Of a stretch of DNA of 64,000 nucleotides, positions 41,537 through 50,782 are shown in pieces. The translations under genes and the position numbers were made by a program. The notes beneath the pieces are model-generated. The model was given only the letters and a program-made list of their open reading frames with translations. It was not told where the DNA came from and searched no databases. This DNA comes from an uncultured Eubacteriales bacterium (lineage in GTDB: Bacteria; Bacillota; Clostridia; Oscillospirales; Butyricicoccaceae), in the NCBI GenBank assembly GCA_910579575.1, contig CAJTUM010000001.1, forward strand, positions 238,132-302,131, in the 5' to 3' direction. Positions within the stretch are counted from its first letter, which is position 1. Each line of letters starts with the position of its first letter.

Positions 41537-42997
41537 ATGAGCGACAAGCTGCACAAGATGCCAATGGACGAATTCCGCCGCCAGCAAAAGGAAGTGCTGG
41601 CCTCCTGGCCCACCGGCAAGGACGTGAATTTTCAAGAGGCGGTGGATTATCACAAAGCTCTGCCTGATTCTAAGGTGTTTTCCAAAAAGCTGGAGCAGGC
41701 CCGCAAGGATAAAATCACCCTGATCCAGCCTCGGGCCGGCGTTCCCCTGATCGACAAGCACATCGAGCTGATGCAGTTTTTGGAGAAGGAAGGCCACGCG
41801 GACCTGCTGCCCACCACCATCGACAGCTATACCCGCCACAACCTGTACCACGACTGCGAAAAGGGCATTCAGGAATCCATCGCCCATGATAAGGCTATGC
41901 TCAACGGCTTCCCAGCCGTCAACCACGGCGTGTTCAACTGCCGGAAGGTGACGGAGTCTGTGGGCGTGCCCATGCAGATCCGCCACGGCACGCCGGACGC
42001 CCGCCTGCTGACAGAAATTGCTTATGCCGGCGGCTTTACCTCCTATGAAGGCGGCGGCATTTCCTATAACGTGCCCTACGCCAAGGACCGTACCTTGGAG
42101 GAAACCATTCAGTTTTGGAAATATACCGACCGCCTTACCGGCCTCTATGAAGAAGCGGGCGTGCAGATCGACCGAGAGCCCTACGGCCCGCTGACCGGCA
42201 CGCTGGTGCCTCCCTGTATTTCCCATGCCGTGGCGGTGCTGGAGGCGCTGCTGGCCGCCGAGCAGGGCGTCAAGCATATTTCCGTAGGCTATGGCCAGTG
42301 CGGCAACCTGTATCAGGATATCGGCGCCATTTATGCGCTGGAAGAGGTGACCCGGGAGTATCTGGACCGGTTTGGCTTCACCGACGTGAGCATCTCCACC
42401 GTGTTCCACCAGTGGATGGGCGGCTTCCCTCAGGACGAGGCCCAAGCCTTTGCCGTTATCTCCTGGGGCGCGGCCAGCGCCGTGCTGGCGGGCGCCACCA
42501 AGGTGATCGTCAAATCCCCTCACGAGGCCTTCGGTATCCCCACAAAGGAGGCCAACGCCGCCGGCCTGCGGGCCACCAAGCAGCTGGCCAATATGCTTTC
42601 TTGCCAGACCATGAAAAACGGCCCCAGAGCCATGGCCGAAAAACATATGATTATGAACGAAACTCGGGCGATCCTCAACAAGACCTTGGAGCTGGGCGGC
42701 GAGGATTTTGAAAAATCCACCGTGGCCGCTTTTGCCGCCGGCGTGATCGACGTGCCCTTCTCCCCCAGCAAGTATAATCGGGGCGCGGCTCTGCCCGCCC
42801 GCGATAACGAAGGCGCCATCCGGTTCCTCAGCTTCGGCAACCTGCCCTTCAACGACGATATCAAGGGGACCCATATCTCCAAGATGGAGGAGCGGGCCAA
42901 GTTTGAGGGCCGCCCCGCCGCCTTCCAGATGGTCATCGACGATGTGTACGCCATCTCCGACGGCAAGCTGGTGGGCCGCCCCAAGAACCAGAAATAA
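41537..42997 (+). CDS. glmE: Glutamate mutase subunit E (catalytic)
   Basis: 486 residues, the TIM-barrel catalytic subunit. IQPRAGVPLIDKHIELMQFL, NHGVFNCRKVTE and RHGTPDARLL are family-specific, with the arginine-rich substrate pocket, and SVGYGQCGNLYQD lies near the cobalamin interface. Start ATG at 41537 follows GAGGATGAG. Forms the active complex with subunit S. Confidence 0.94.
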   Translation: MSDKLHKMPMDEFRRQQKEVLASWPTGKDVNFQEAVDYHKALPDSKVFSKKLEQARKDKITLIQPRAGVPLIDKHIELMQFLEKEGHADLLPTTIDSYTRHNLYHDCEKGIQESIAHDKAMLNGFPAVNHGVFNCRKVTESVGVPMQIRHGTPDARLLTEIAYAGGFTSYEGGGISYNVPYAKDRTLEETIQFWKYTDRLTGLYEEAGVQIDREPYGPLTGTLVPPCISHAVAVLEALLAAEQGVKHISVGYGQCGNLYQDIGAIYALEEVTREYLDRFGFTDVSISTVFHQWMGGFPQDEAQAFAVISWGAASAVLAGATKVIVKSPHEAFGIPTKEANAAGLRATKQLANMLSCQTMKNGPRAMAEKHMIMNETRAILNKTLELGGEDFEKSTVAAFAAGVIDVPFSPSKYNRGAALPARDNEGAIRFLSFGNLPFNDDIKGTHISKMEERAKFEGRPAAFQMVIDDVYAISDGKLVGRPKNQK

Positions 42998-43071
42998 CAG
43001 AACCACGAGCAAGCGGATTCCGCAGCATTGCGAAAACCATAGATTCATGATTTTGGAAGGATGAGATTCCC

Positions 43072-44322
43072 ATGAAAATTGAAAAGGTTATCTGCTCCAA
43101 AGGCCGCACAGGCTTTTATTTCGACGACCAGAAGGCTATCAAGGCCGGCGCCAAAAACGACGGCGCCGCCTATATCGGCGACCCCATGACGCCGGGCTTC
43201 ACCGCCATCCGCATGGCCGGCGAATCCATCAGCGTCCAGCTGGTGCTGTCCGACGGCCAAATCGCCCTGGGCGATTGCGCCGCCGTCCAGTATTCCGGCG
43301 CCGGCGGACGGGACCCCTTGTTCCTGGCCGAGGACTTTATCCCCTACATCCATGAAGTGGTGGCCCCCCATCTGATCGGCCGGGAGCTGACCAGCTTTAA
43401 GGAGCTGGCCGGCGAGATCAACGATATGAAGGACCCCAAGACCGGCAAGCGCATCCACACCGCCATCCGCTATGGCGTCACCCAGGCCATTCTGGACGCC
43501 GTGGCCAAATCCAAGCACACCATCATGGCGGAGGTTATCGCCGAGGAATACGACTGCAAGGTTTCCGACAAGGAGCTGGCCGTTTTCACACAGTCTGGCG
43601 ACAACCGCTATGAAAACGCCGACAAGATGATTCTGAAGGGCGCGCAAGTGCTGCCCCACGCCCTCATCAACAACGTGGAGACCAAGCTGGGCCTCAAGGG
43701 CGAAAAGCTGTTGGAATATGTCAAGTGGCTGCACGACCGCATTATCGCCCTGCGCAAGGACGAGAGCTATCAGCCTGTGCTGCATATCGACGTCTATGGC
43801 ACAATGGGCATCGCCTTTGACAACGATTTTGAGAAGATTGCCGATTACATGAAGACCCTGTGCGACGCCGCGGCTCCCTTTAAGCTGCGCATCGAGGGCC
43901 CTGTGGACGTGGGCGACCGTACCAAACAGATGGAGGCTCTGCGGGATCTGACCGCCATTTGCGATAAGAAGAATATCCCTGTGGAAATTGTGGCCGACGA
44001 GTGGTGCAACACTTTGGAGGACATCATCTATTTTGCCGATAACAAGGCGGGCCACATGATTCAGATCAAGACCCCCGACTTGGGCGGTATGAACGATATT
44101 GTGGAGGCTGTGCTCTACTGCAAAAAGAAGGGCATCGGCGCCTATCAGGGCGGCACTTGCAATGAAACAGACCGCAGCGCCCAGGTTTGCGTTCAGGTGG
44201 CCATGGCTACGCAGCCCGACCAGATTTTGGCCAAGCCGGGCATGGGCGTAGACGAAGGCTATATGATCGTCTACAATGAAATGCAGCGCGTCCTGGCTTT
44301 TGAGGCCGCCAAAAACAACTAA
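43072..44322 (+). CDS. mal: Methylaspartate ammonia-lyase
   Basis: 416 residues, enolase superfamily. Removes ammonia from threo-3-methylaspartate to give mesaconate, the next step after glutamate mutase. MAGESISVQLVLSDGQIALG and CAAVQYSGAGGRDP lie in the capping domain, HIDVYGTMG and the Mg-binding aspartate/glutamates in the barrel, and IQIKTPDLGG contains the catalytic lysine. ATG at 43072 follows GGAAGGATG. Last gene of the operon, closed by a terminator. Later pathway enzymes (mesaconase, citramalate lyase) are not in the window. Confidence 0.94.
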   Translation: MKIEKVICSKGRTGFYFDDQKAIKAGAKNDGAAYIGDPMTPGFTAIRMAGESISVQLVLSDGQIALGDCAAVQYSGAGGRDPLFLAEDFIPYIHEVVAPHLIGRELTSFKELAGEINDMKDPKTGKRIHTAIRYGVTQAILDAVAKSKHTIMAEVIAEEYDCKVSDKELAVFTQSGDNRYENADKMILKGAQVLPHALINNVETKLGLKGEKLLEYVKWLHDRIIALRKDESYQPVLHIDVYGTMGIAFDNDFEKIADYMKTLCDAAAPFKLRIEGPVDVGDRTKQMEALRDLTAICDKKNIPVEIVADEWCNTLEDIIYFADNKAGHMIQIKTPDLGGMNDIVEAVLYCKKKGIGAYQGGTCNETDRSAQVCVQVAMATQPDQILAKPGMGVDEGYMIVYNEMQRVLAFEAAKNN

Positions 44323-44356
44323 ACAATCGGCCTGGTTTCGGAATAGCCGATTCCAA

Positions 44357-44390
44357 CCCGCCGCCTTTTTACAAAGGCGGCGGGTTTTTT
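44357..44390 (+). terminator. Terminator of the glutamate mutase operon
   Basis: CCCGCCGCCTTT, short loop, AAAGGCGGCGGG, T6. Confidence 0.92.
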
Positions 44391-44678
44391 GCGCCTTTTT
44401 GTCGGCGCAGGTTCTGGAAGAAAAAAGAAAACCAGTCGTCAAAACGCCGGTTTGGGCAAAAAACGCCGATTTTCGATTTGTCCGGCGTCTTGACTAAAAA
44501 CAGAGGGGGAATTTTGTGCAATCTGTCGAAAAAAGCAGATGTTTTAATTACTTAAAATATTGAAATAATGAAATTATACAAAAAGTCCATTACCAACGAG
44601 GGAAAAAAAGGGTTGTCAAGGGGAAAATGTTACAAAGTATTCAAAAATTTTTAGTGAAAAATGACGATAAAGTTTTCG

Positions 44679-44708
44679 TTGACCCCGGCATTTTTTGTGC
44701 AGTATAAT
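44679..44708 (+). promoter_or_regulatory. Promoter of the DUF5058 operon
   Basis: TTGACC, 18 nt, TATAAT, giving a leader of about 215 nt before the first start codon. The preceding 44391-44678 is AT-rich with no gene I can support. Confidence 0.72.
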
Positions 44709-44714
44709 AAAATC

Positions 44715-44921
44715 AATAAATCCATCAATAAATCCGATTGGATTTATTGGCTGCGACAGTTCGCCTGAGGGGCGAGGAAGGAGGGGCGGAAGCAAATTGG
44801 AAGAAAAGCGGATATCCGCTTTTCGCTTATCTTTTAACAAGATAAGCGAAGGAACCTTAGAGAGAAAAAGAACAACACATTCCGGCGCGGAGGCCCCTCG
44901 GCCCGCCGGAGCGTCAGGAGG
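44715..44921 (+). promoter_or_regulatory. Structured 5' leader of the DUF5058 operon
   Basis: A series of stem-loops: CAATAAATCC-GATT-GGATTTATTG (44727-44750), TCGCC-TGAGG-GGCGA just after it, AAAAGCGGATATCCGCTTTT (about 44802-44821), GCTTATCTT-TTAAC-AAGATAAGC (about 44825-44848), and a GC-rich TCCGGCG/CGCCGGA stem ending next to the AGGAGG of the first gene. It does not match any riboswitch class I can recall. A cis-acting regulatory RNA is possible. Confidence 0.5.
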
Positions 44922-44929
44922 AAATGTAT

Positions 44930-45655
44930 ATGGAACTTGAATATTTAAAAGTAGCAAATAGTCCGCTATTATGGATTGCTTGTATTCCGGCGGTTGCTCT
45001 GGTTATTGTTCAGGCGTTTATGTTTGCGAAACGGGCCTGGATCACCGGCCCTAAAATGGGCGTTTCCAAGCACCAAATGATAGAAGGCGCCCGCTCGGCG
45101 GCCATCGCTTCCTTAGGGCCCTCGCTGGTTATCGTCATCGGCGCCGTCAGCCTGTTGGCTTCCGTGGGCGGCCCAGTTGCCTGGATGCGTTTGGCCTATA
45201 TCGGTTCCGTCATGTATGAGCTGCCCGCCGCTGACAGAGCGGCTACGGCCGCCGGCTCCACCTTGGGTACCAACAATATGTCAATGGAAGCCTTTGCAAA
45301 CGCTGTGTGGATCATGTGCGTCTGCTGCTTGGGTTGGATCATCATTTCCGCTTTGTTCACCGATAAGATGGGCGTTTTGAGAGACAAGGTCGCTGGCGAC
45401 AGCCAGGCTGCTTTGGGCGCTATCGCGGTAGGCGGCGGCTTGGGCGCCTTCTCCTATCAGTGCTTTACTCGTATTCTCCCCGGCGTCAACAAGATTGACT
45501 TGGGTTCCGCTCAGTTGTGGTCTATTATCGCAGGTTTTGTGCTTATGTGTCTGCTGAATATGTATGGCAATAAGACAAAAGCCAAGTGGGTCGCTCAGTT
45601 TGGCATGACCATTGCGATGATCGGCGGTATGCTGGTTGGCGCTTGCTTTATGTAA
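44930..45655 (+). CDS. DUF5058 family membrane protein
   Basis: 241 residues with about five to six membrane segments. WIACIPAVALVIVQAFMFAKRAW begins it; the long conserved segment ARSAAIASLGPSLVIVIGAV and PVAWMRLAYIGSVMYELPAA are the DUF5058 signatures. ATG at 44930 is 8 nt from AGGAGG; an ATG two codons earlier is too close. Always seen here with the next gene, so the two probably form one transporter or channel. Substrate unknown. Confidence 0.78.
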   Translation: MELEYLKVANSPLLWIACIPAVALVIVQAFMFAKRAWITGPKMGVSKHQMIEGARSAAIASLGPSLVIVIGAVSLLASVGGPVAWMRLAYIGSVMYELPAADRAATAAGSTLGTNNMSMEAFANAVWIMCVCCLGWIIISALFTDKMGVLRDKVAGDSQAALGAIAVGGGLGAFSYQCFTRILPGVNKIDLGSAQLWSIIAGFVLMCLLNMYGNKTKAKWVAQFGMTIAMIGGMLVGACFM

Positions 45656-45687
45656 GCAGTCGCCATAACGGAAAAGGAGAAATTATT

Positions 45688-46377
45688 ATGGAAGAAAAAG
45701 GTATTTTCAAAAATAGTTTTATCCCCTGGATTATCAAATGGGGACGCGGTTTGAACCTGTTTGGCGTGTTGTTGTGTTTTGGTCCTTGTCTCGCGCTGGG
45801 TATCATGGGTTATTTCCCGCCCTGGAGCGCGTTTGCCGCCGCGCTGGCCATCCAGTTGCCAATGGTTATGTCCGCTTATATCTATGAGCCCATTTCCTAT
45901 TTTGCCGTTTTAGGCATCCCCGGTTCTTATATGGCGTTTCTTTCCGGCAATATTTCAAACCTGCGCGTTCCCGCCTCTGCGATTGCCCAAGAGGCTGCTG
46001 GCGTTCAGGAAGGTAGCGATGAGGGCACAATTATTGCCACAATCGGCATCGCAGTTTCTACCTTTGTGAATATCATCATTCTAACCATCGGCGTGTTTGC
46101 CGGCGCCTGGATTCTTTCTAAGCTGCCTCCGGTAGTAACAGAGGTTTTGAACCTGCTGTTGCCCGCTCTATTTGCCGCTTTATTGGCCAATAATGTGACC
46201 AAAAACCCCAAGCTGGCTATTGTAGGCATTCCTTTGGGCGCTATCATGGTTGTGCTGCTGAACAGCGGCGCGTTGTCCTTCTTGGGAATGTTTACAACTC
46301 CTGTTGTGGTTATGGTTACAGTGTTTGGCACCATGGGCGCAGGCGTTGTCATGGCTAAGAAGAGCGACAAGAAATAA
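45688..46377 (+). CDS. Integral membrane protein, partner of the DUF5058 protein
   Basis: 229 residues with about six membrane segments, including GLNLFGVLLCFGPCLALGIM, ISYFAVLGIPGSYMAFLSGN and LLLPALFAALLANNVTKNP. ATG at 45688 follows AAAAGGAG. I do not recognise a characterised family. It lies 32 nt after the DUF5058 gene and 95 nt before an AbgB-like hydrolase, so a two-component uptake system for the hydrolase substrate is the natural reading. Confidence 0.72.
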   Translation: MEEKGIFKNSFIPWIIKWGRGLNLFGVLLCFGPCLALGIMGYFPPWSAFAAALAIQLPMVMSAYIYEPISYFAVLGIPGSYMAFLSGNISNLRVPASAIAQEAAGVQEGSDEGTIIATIGIAVSTFVNIIILTIGVFAGAWILSKLPPVVTEVLNLLLPALFAALLANNVTKNPKLAIVGIPLGAIMVVLLNSGALSFLGMFTTPVVVMVTVFGTMGAGVVMAKKSDKK

Positions 46378-46472
46378 CCTTGTTTGATACGACATAACAA
46401 AAAGATAATCCGTATTTGCCGGTGCGCCTCGTTCGGGGCGCGTTGGCACGAGAAAGAAAAGGAGTGTTTACA

Positions 46473-47858
46473 ATGCTTGAGACAGTTGCCATCAAAGCGG
46501 TTGAGCAAAACGAGAAAGTTCTGGTCGATCTGGCCAAAAAAATCTGGGAGCATCCCGAAACCGCTTACAACGAAGTAAAGGCTTGTGAATGGACTGCCGA
46601 GGTTCTGCGCAACGCTGGGTTTGAGGTGGAAGTGGGTTATGCCGATCTGCCCACGGCTATCAAGGCAACTTGGGGCAAGGGCCATCCCATTATCGGCTTC
46701 TTGGGCGAATATGACGCCTTGCCTGGCATGAGCCAAAAGGTCTGCACAGTCAAGGACCCGGTGGAAGCCGGCGCTCCTGGCCAGGGCTGCGGCCATAACC
46801 TGCTGGGCGTGGCTTGCTTGGGCGGCGCTTTGGGCATGAAGGCTGAACTGGAAGCCACAGGGAAAGAAGGCACTGTCGTCTATTATGGCTGCCCGGCAGA
46901 GGAGGCTCTGACCGGCAAAACCTTTATGGCCCGCAACGGCGCTTTTGTCGATCTGGATCTGGCTCTCTCCTGGCACGGCGGCTCGGTAACCGGCATGAAT
47001 AACGGCAGCTCCAACGGCCTGAACAGCGCGATTTTCCATTTCCATGGCGTTACCGCTCATGCCGGCGGCGACCCTCACAACGGCCGTTCCGCTCTGGACG
47101 CCGTGGAGCTGATGGACGTGGGCGCCAACTACCTGCGGGAGCACGTCACCAGCGACGTCCGCATTCACTATGTGATCAAAGAAGGCGGCACAGCCCCCAA
47201 TATCGTGCCCGATAAGGCCAGCGTTTGGTATTATGTCCGGGCTATGAGCCGGGAAGCCATTGAGGATACGTACAACCGCTTGGTAAAGGTCGCCGAAGGC
47301 GCCGCCCACATGACGGAAACCAAGCTGGAGATCGAGTTCCTGGGCGGCTGCTACAACACCTTGAACAATAAGGTGATGACAGACGTGGCCTGCGATATCA
47401 TCAAGAATCTGCCTGGGCCCCAGTGGACCCAAGAGGAGCTGGATTTTGCACAGAAGCTGAACGAAGCCAGCCCCCAATACGAAGCCATGAAGGCCGCCGG
47501 CCTGCTGGAGGGTTCTCCGATTTACACCGGCGAAGCCAAAATTACCACCCGCGACGGCGGCGGCTCCACAGACGTGGGCGACGTGCAGCACATCGTGCCC
47601 TGCATGATGCTGACCACCGCCACCTGCAACAAGGCCGCTCCGGGCCACAGCTGGCAGATCACCGCTTGCGCCGGTATGTCCATCGGCGAAAAGGGTATGA
47701 TCTATGGCGCGAAAGTGTTGGCCGCCACCGCTATGAAAATGGTGGACGATCCCAAACTGGTGGAAGCCGCTAAGGCTGAATTTGCCGAGAGCATGAAGGG
47801 CAAATCCTATAAGTGCCCCATTCCCAAGGAGATTCCCATTCCCCAGCCCCAGAAATAA
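46473..47858 (+). CDS. AbgB-like M20 amidohydrolase
   Basis: 461 residues, M20 family, closest in layout to subunit B of p-aminobenzoyl-glutamate hydrolase. GFLGEYDALPGMSQ, GQGCGHNLLGVACLGGA, YYGCPAEEALTGKTFMA and HGVTAHAGGDPHNGRSALDA cover the metal and substrate residues. Likely hydrolyses an N-acyl or N-aroyl amino acid imported by the two preceding membrane proteins, releasing the amino acid (perhaps glutamate for the adjacent mutase pathway). ATG at 46473 follows AAAAGGAG. Confidence 0.87.
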   Translation: MLETVAIKAVEQNEKVLVDLAKKIWEHPETAYNEVKACEWTAEVLRNAGFEVEVGYADLPTAIKATWGKGHPIIGFLGEYDALPGMSQKVCTVKDPVEAGAPGQGCGHNLLGVACLGGALGMKAELEATGKEGTVVYYGCPAEEALTGKTFMARNGAFVDLDLALSWHGGSVTGMNNGSSNGLNSAIFHFHGVTAHAGGDPHNGRSALDAVELMDVGANYLREHVTSDVRIHYVIKEGGTAPNIVPDKASVWYYVRAMSREAIEDTYNRLVKVAEGAAHMTETKLEIEFLGGCYNTLNNKVMTDVACDIIKNLPGPQWTQEELDFAQKLNEASPQYEAMKAAGLLEGSPIYTGEAKITTRDGGGSTDVGDVQHIVPCMMLTTATCNKAAPGHSWQITACAGMSIGEKGMIYGAKVLAATAMKMVDDPKLVEAAKAEFAESMKGKSYKCPIPKEIPIPQPQK

Positions 47859-47880
47859 AGCGGCGTTATAAGCGATAAAG

Positions 47881-47915
47881 AAAAGGAGTTGGCCTTTTGG
47901 TCAACTCCTTTTTGT
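47881..47915 (+). terminator. Terminator of the DUF5058-amidohydrolase operon
   Basis: AAAAGGAGTTGGCC, loop TTTT, GGTCAACTCCTTTTTG with one G-T pair. Confidence 0.88.
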
Positions 47916-47925
47916 CGTGGAGGCC

Positions 47926-47973
47926 CGACGGCCAAACAACGAAGCCAGGCGAGCCAGCGGCATTTGCGCGAAA
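47926..47973 (+). repeat. Dispersed intergenic repeat, family 1
   Basis: CGACGGCCAAACAACGAAGC at the left end and AGCCAGCGGCATTTGCGCGA at the right end match the copy at 52699-52768, which has about 20 extra bases in the middle. Confidence 0.6.
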
Positions 47974-48002
47974 AGCGCCGGCGTCGGGGAGGTCCGCGCC
48001 GA

Positions 48003-50042
48003 TTATTCGGTGACGCTAAGCACCTCGCGGTATGCTTCCACTTGACTGATTTTGATATCGTCTGGGCTGGAAACTTCCTGGATCATCTCGTCGTCCAGCA
48101 CCCGCAGCAGATGGCCGTTGAGAAATTCGGTTTCCAGAATCTCGCCGTCCACCGTAGCTTTGCTGTATTGCGTGAAGTTTTCGCCTACAATATACCAGAA
48201 ATCCAACAGCTGGATGTAGTCTGTCACTTGGATAGGCCGCACGCCCATTTGCAGGTCTGAAGGCTGATAGGCCGGCTGGCCGCCAGACAGATAGTTCGCG
48301 CCGTAAAGCTGGTCGTATTGCAGCTTGCGCAGGTCCTTGAGATAGGTGGATTCCTGTTGGCAGCTTTGGTGAAATTGGGGGAAAGTTCCTTCGTGAATGC
48401 CCAGCAACGCAAAGACGCGAGCCGTCAGCTGGTAGGCTTTGATGTGTTGATCCTGCTTTTTCAGGCCCAGATTATCCCAGATCAAGTATTCCGTTTTGTA
48501 GAGGCTGTGGCTTTGCAGGTTGTCTTCCTCCATTTGCAGGGCGGGCAGATGATCGCCATAGAGAACCAGCACGGCGGGCTCGCCTCGCTGCTCCAGCATT
48601 TGAATCAGCTGGCCGATAAAGGCGTCCATTTCGTGGATTTGATTGGCGTAATATTCGATGGAATAGCGCTGGTCCTCGTCTGCAATGGCGGCGACTTGGA
48701 TTTCCGGGTCTTCCAGCACAGGGTCGCTGGGATATTTGCCATGGCCCTGGACAGAGACGGCAAAGACAAAATCCGGCGTGTTGGTGGAATCCAAAGCGGC
48801 CTGAATTTCGTCGGTCAGCACGTCGTCTTTGCACCAGCCTTTGGGCGTTTCTGTGAAATGAGAAATGTATTCTAAGGAGGTGAAGGTATCAAACCCCAGG
48901 TTTTTATAAACTTGATTTCGGCCGTAAAAAGCGCCTCGGTGGTTGTGGATCGCGTGGGCGCCGTAGCCTAGGTCTTTTAAGATATAAGCGGCGCTTTCAG
49001 CCGTACAGTTTTTCAGCACGGTTTTATAGGGATATTCCCCCGGACCAAAAAACCAGGCCCGCATTCCGGTAAGTACTTCCATCTCCGTATTGGCCGTGCC
49101 TGCGCCTACCACTGGCGTCGTCAGATAGCCCGTGGTAAAGTCATCCTGCAATTTATGCCAGTTGGGCACAGGGTCCTGATTGAATTCCAGCCCCTTGATT
49201 TGCTGGGGGTCAAAAAAGGATTCCAGCTGCACATAAACGATGTTGACATCCGTTCGGGCTTGTTCCTGGGGAAGGGCGGCGGAATTTTTTTCAATCATGG
49301 TTCGAATGCGTTCCATATCTGCCGCGGAGTAATTTTTGGGCGTGCGGATGCCGGTATTGAGCCAGGTGTTGGCAAAGCAATAGGCGAAACCATAGTCCTC
49401 GTAGGCATAGGCCAAATTGCTGAACACAGGGGAGAGGATTCCCTTGAGAAGAGCAAATTTTATAGAAATTATCAAAAATCCTCCGGCCAGCGCGGCCGCC
49501 AGCAGGCCGGAGAGCAGCCGCCGCCTAAAGCCGGCGGCTGCTCTGGGGCCCTTTAGGAACAAGAGCGTTAATCCGACAAGAATCAGAAAACAAACGGCGC
49601 CCAGCAGAACCATCTGGAACTTTGTAAAATAAGTGGGTAAGATTTCAAACCCTGTGGAGAAGACGGTCAGATCCGCTGTGGTAAAGGGCGTCATGCGGTT
49701 TTGGAGGATGATGCCGTTGGCTACGCCGCTCACAGCCCAAACGAGGCTCAGCAAAGTCAAGCAAAAGGCCCGCCGCCGGAACAGCAAACATGGGGTCAAC
49801 GTCAGCAAAATAATCAGGAAATTGACCAAGAAAGCAAGAGGGTTATTCGCCAAAAAAAGCCCCAGGCCGGTTAAACCCTTGTGGTTGAGCAGTTCAATCA
49901 AAAGATTTAGCCCCAGAGCCGCCGCCGGCAGCGCCAGAGCGACATGAAGAGACGTCCTCCAGCCTTTTTTGACCGACCCGGCAAAAAATTCGCGCCCGCG
50001 GATGCGGCGCGCAGGTTTTTTGGGTTGAAGCAAGGCCGCCAT
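48003..50042 (-). CDS. LtaS-like sulfatase-fold membrane enzyme
   Basis: 679 residues. Five membrane segments (about residues 20-220) precede an outer alkaline-phosphatase/sulfatase-fold domain. YVQLESFFD supplies a metal glutamate, VVGAGTANTEMEVLTG the nucleophile threonine, VSVQGHGKY a histidine, and LVLYGDHLPAL the metal Asp-His pair. The family polymerises glycerol phosphate onto lipids (lipoteichoic acid) or transfers phosphoglycerol. The ATG at 50042 lies behind GAAAGGGGAAC; upstream in-frame codons have no better site. Whether it makes true LTA is not visible. Confidence 0.88.
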   Translation of the reverse strand: MAALLQPKKPARRIRGREFFAGSVKKGWRTSLHVALALPAAALGLNLLIELLNHKGLTGLGLFLANNPLAFLVNFLIILLTLTPCLLFRRRAFCLTLLSLVWAVSGVANGIILQNRMTPFTTADLTVFSTGFEILPTYFTKFQMVLLGAVCFLILVGLTLLFLKGPRAAAGFRRRLLSGLLAAALAGGFLIISIKFALLKGILSPVFSNLAYAYEDYGFAYCFANTWLNTGIRTPKNYSAADMERIRTMIEKNSAALPQEQARTDVNIVYVQLESFFDPQQIKGLEFNQDPVPNWHKLQDDFTTGYLTTPVVGAGTANTEMEVLTGMRAWFFGPGEYPYKTVLKNCTAESAAYILKDLGYGAHAIHNHRGAFYGRNQVYKNLGFDTFTSLEYISHFTETPKGWCKDDVLTDEIQAALDSTNTPDFVFAVSVQGHGKYPSDPVLEDPEIQVAAIADEDQRYSIEYYANQIHEMDAFIGQLIQMLEQRGEPAVLVLYGDHLPALQMEEDNLQSHSLYKTEYLIWDNLGLKKQDQHIKAYQLTARVFALLGIHEGTFPQFHQSCQQESTYLKDLRKLQYDQLYGANYLSGGQPAYQPSDLQMGVRPIQVTDYIQLLDFWYIVGENFTQYSKATVDGEILETEFLNGHLLRVLDDEMIQEVSSPDDIKISQVEAYREVLSVTE

Positions 50043-50200
50043 CGCAGTCTGTTCCCCTTTCTGTAATGGCCGGCGCAGAGCGGCGTCGGCGATAGAAATG
50101 CAATAGGAAAATTCAATGGTTCCTGACGTACTCTTCATTATAATCAATAATGGGGCTGGATTCTACGAATAATTTGCAAATTTTTTATGGATAGAGGAGA

Positions 50201-50701
50201 TCAGGCGCCGGCGTCAAAGGAAAGAAAATAGATTGTATTTCCGTTTTGGCGAATGACGCGCTCCAAATCGTCGAAGGCCAATACCACCGTGGCAGTGTTG
50301 ACGCTGGGGTGCATGGCCACACGAGGCAGACCCCGCAAATCCTGGTCCAACACGGCCTCCACAACGGCTTTTTTATCGTGAAGCACGCCCAAAGGCCCCA
50401 CGGCCCCCGGTTTCTGGCCCAGCAGGCTTTCCAGCAGCTCCGGCGGGGCGAAACCCAGATGTGTCGTCCCCATAGCCCGGGCCAGTTGGTGAAGGTCCGC
50501 CCGCTTGCGGGCTTGAAGCATCACAAGAAAAATCCGATCCCGCTTGCGGGTTGTGACAAATAAATTTTTACAGATTTCCGCCCCAAAACACAGGTCGTTT
50601 TCCACCCGATCCAGCACGTTTTCCAGCGGCTGATGTTCGTAATATTCAAATGGAACGCCCCGCTGCCTCAGCTCGTCCAGGATTTTTTGTCGTTCGTCCA
50701 T
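50201..50701 (-). CDS. YbaK/ProX-type aminoacyl-tRNA deacylase
   Basis: 166 residues, the free-standing editing domain that hydrolyses mischarged prolyl-tRNA (alanyl or cysteinyl). EICKNLFVTTRKRD contains the conserved lysine, PGAVGPLGVLHDK the GxxGP loop, and HPSVNTATVVL the substrate pocket. ATG at 50701 follows GAGCGGAGG. The length and the LENVLDRVENDLCF opening fit the PrdX (ProX) class. Confidence 0.92.
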   Translation of the reverse strand: MDERQKILDELRQRGVPFEYYEHQPLENVLDRVENDLCFGAEICKNLFVTTRKRDRIFLVMLQARKRADLHQLARAMGTTHLGFAPPELLESLLGQKPGAVGPLGVLHDKKAVVEAVLDQDLRGLPRVAMHPSVNTATVVLAFDDLERVIRQNGNTIYFLSFDAGA

Positions 50702-50782
50702 AAAGCGCCTCCGCTCTTTTCAAGTTCATTCCCTTGCAGTATAATGCAAATTGACGCGGCTGTCAAAAGGGAGGCTGTTGGA

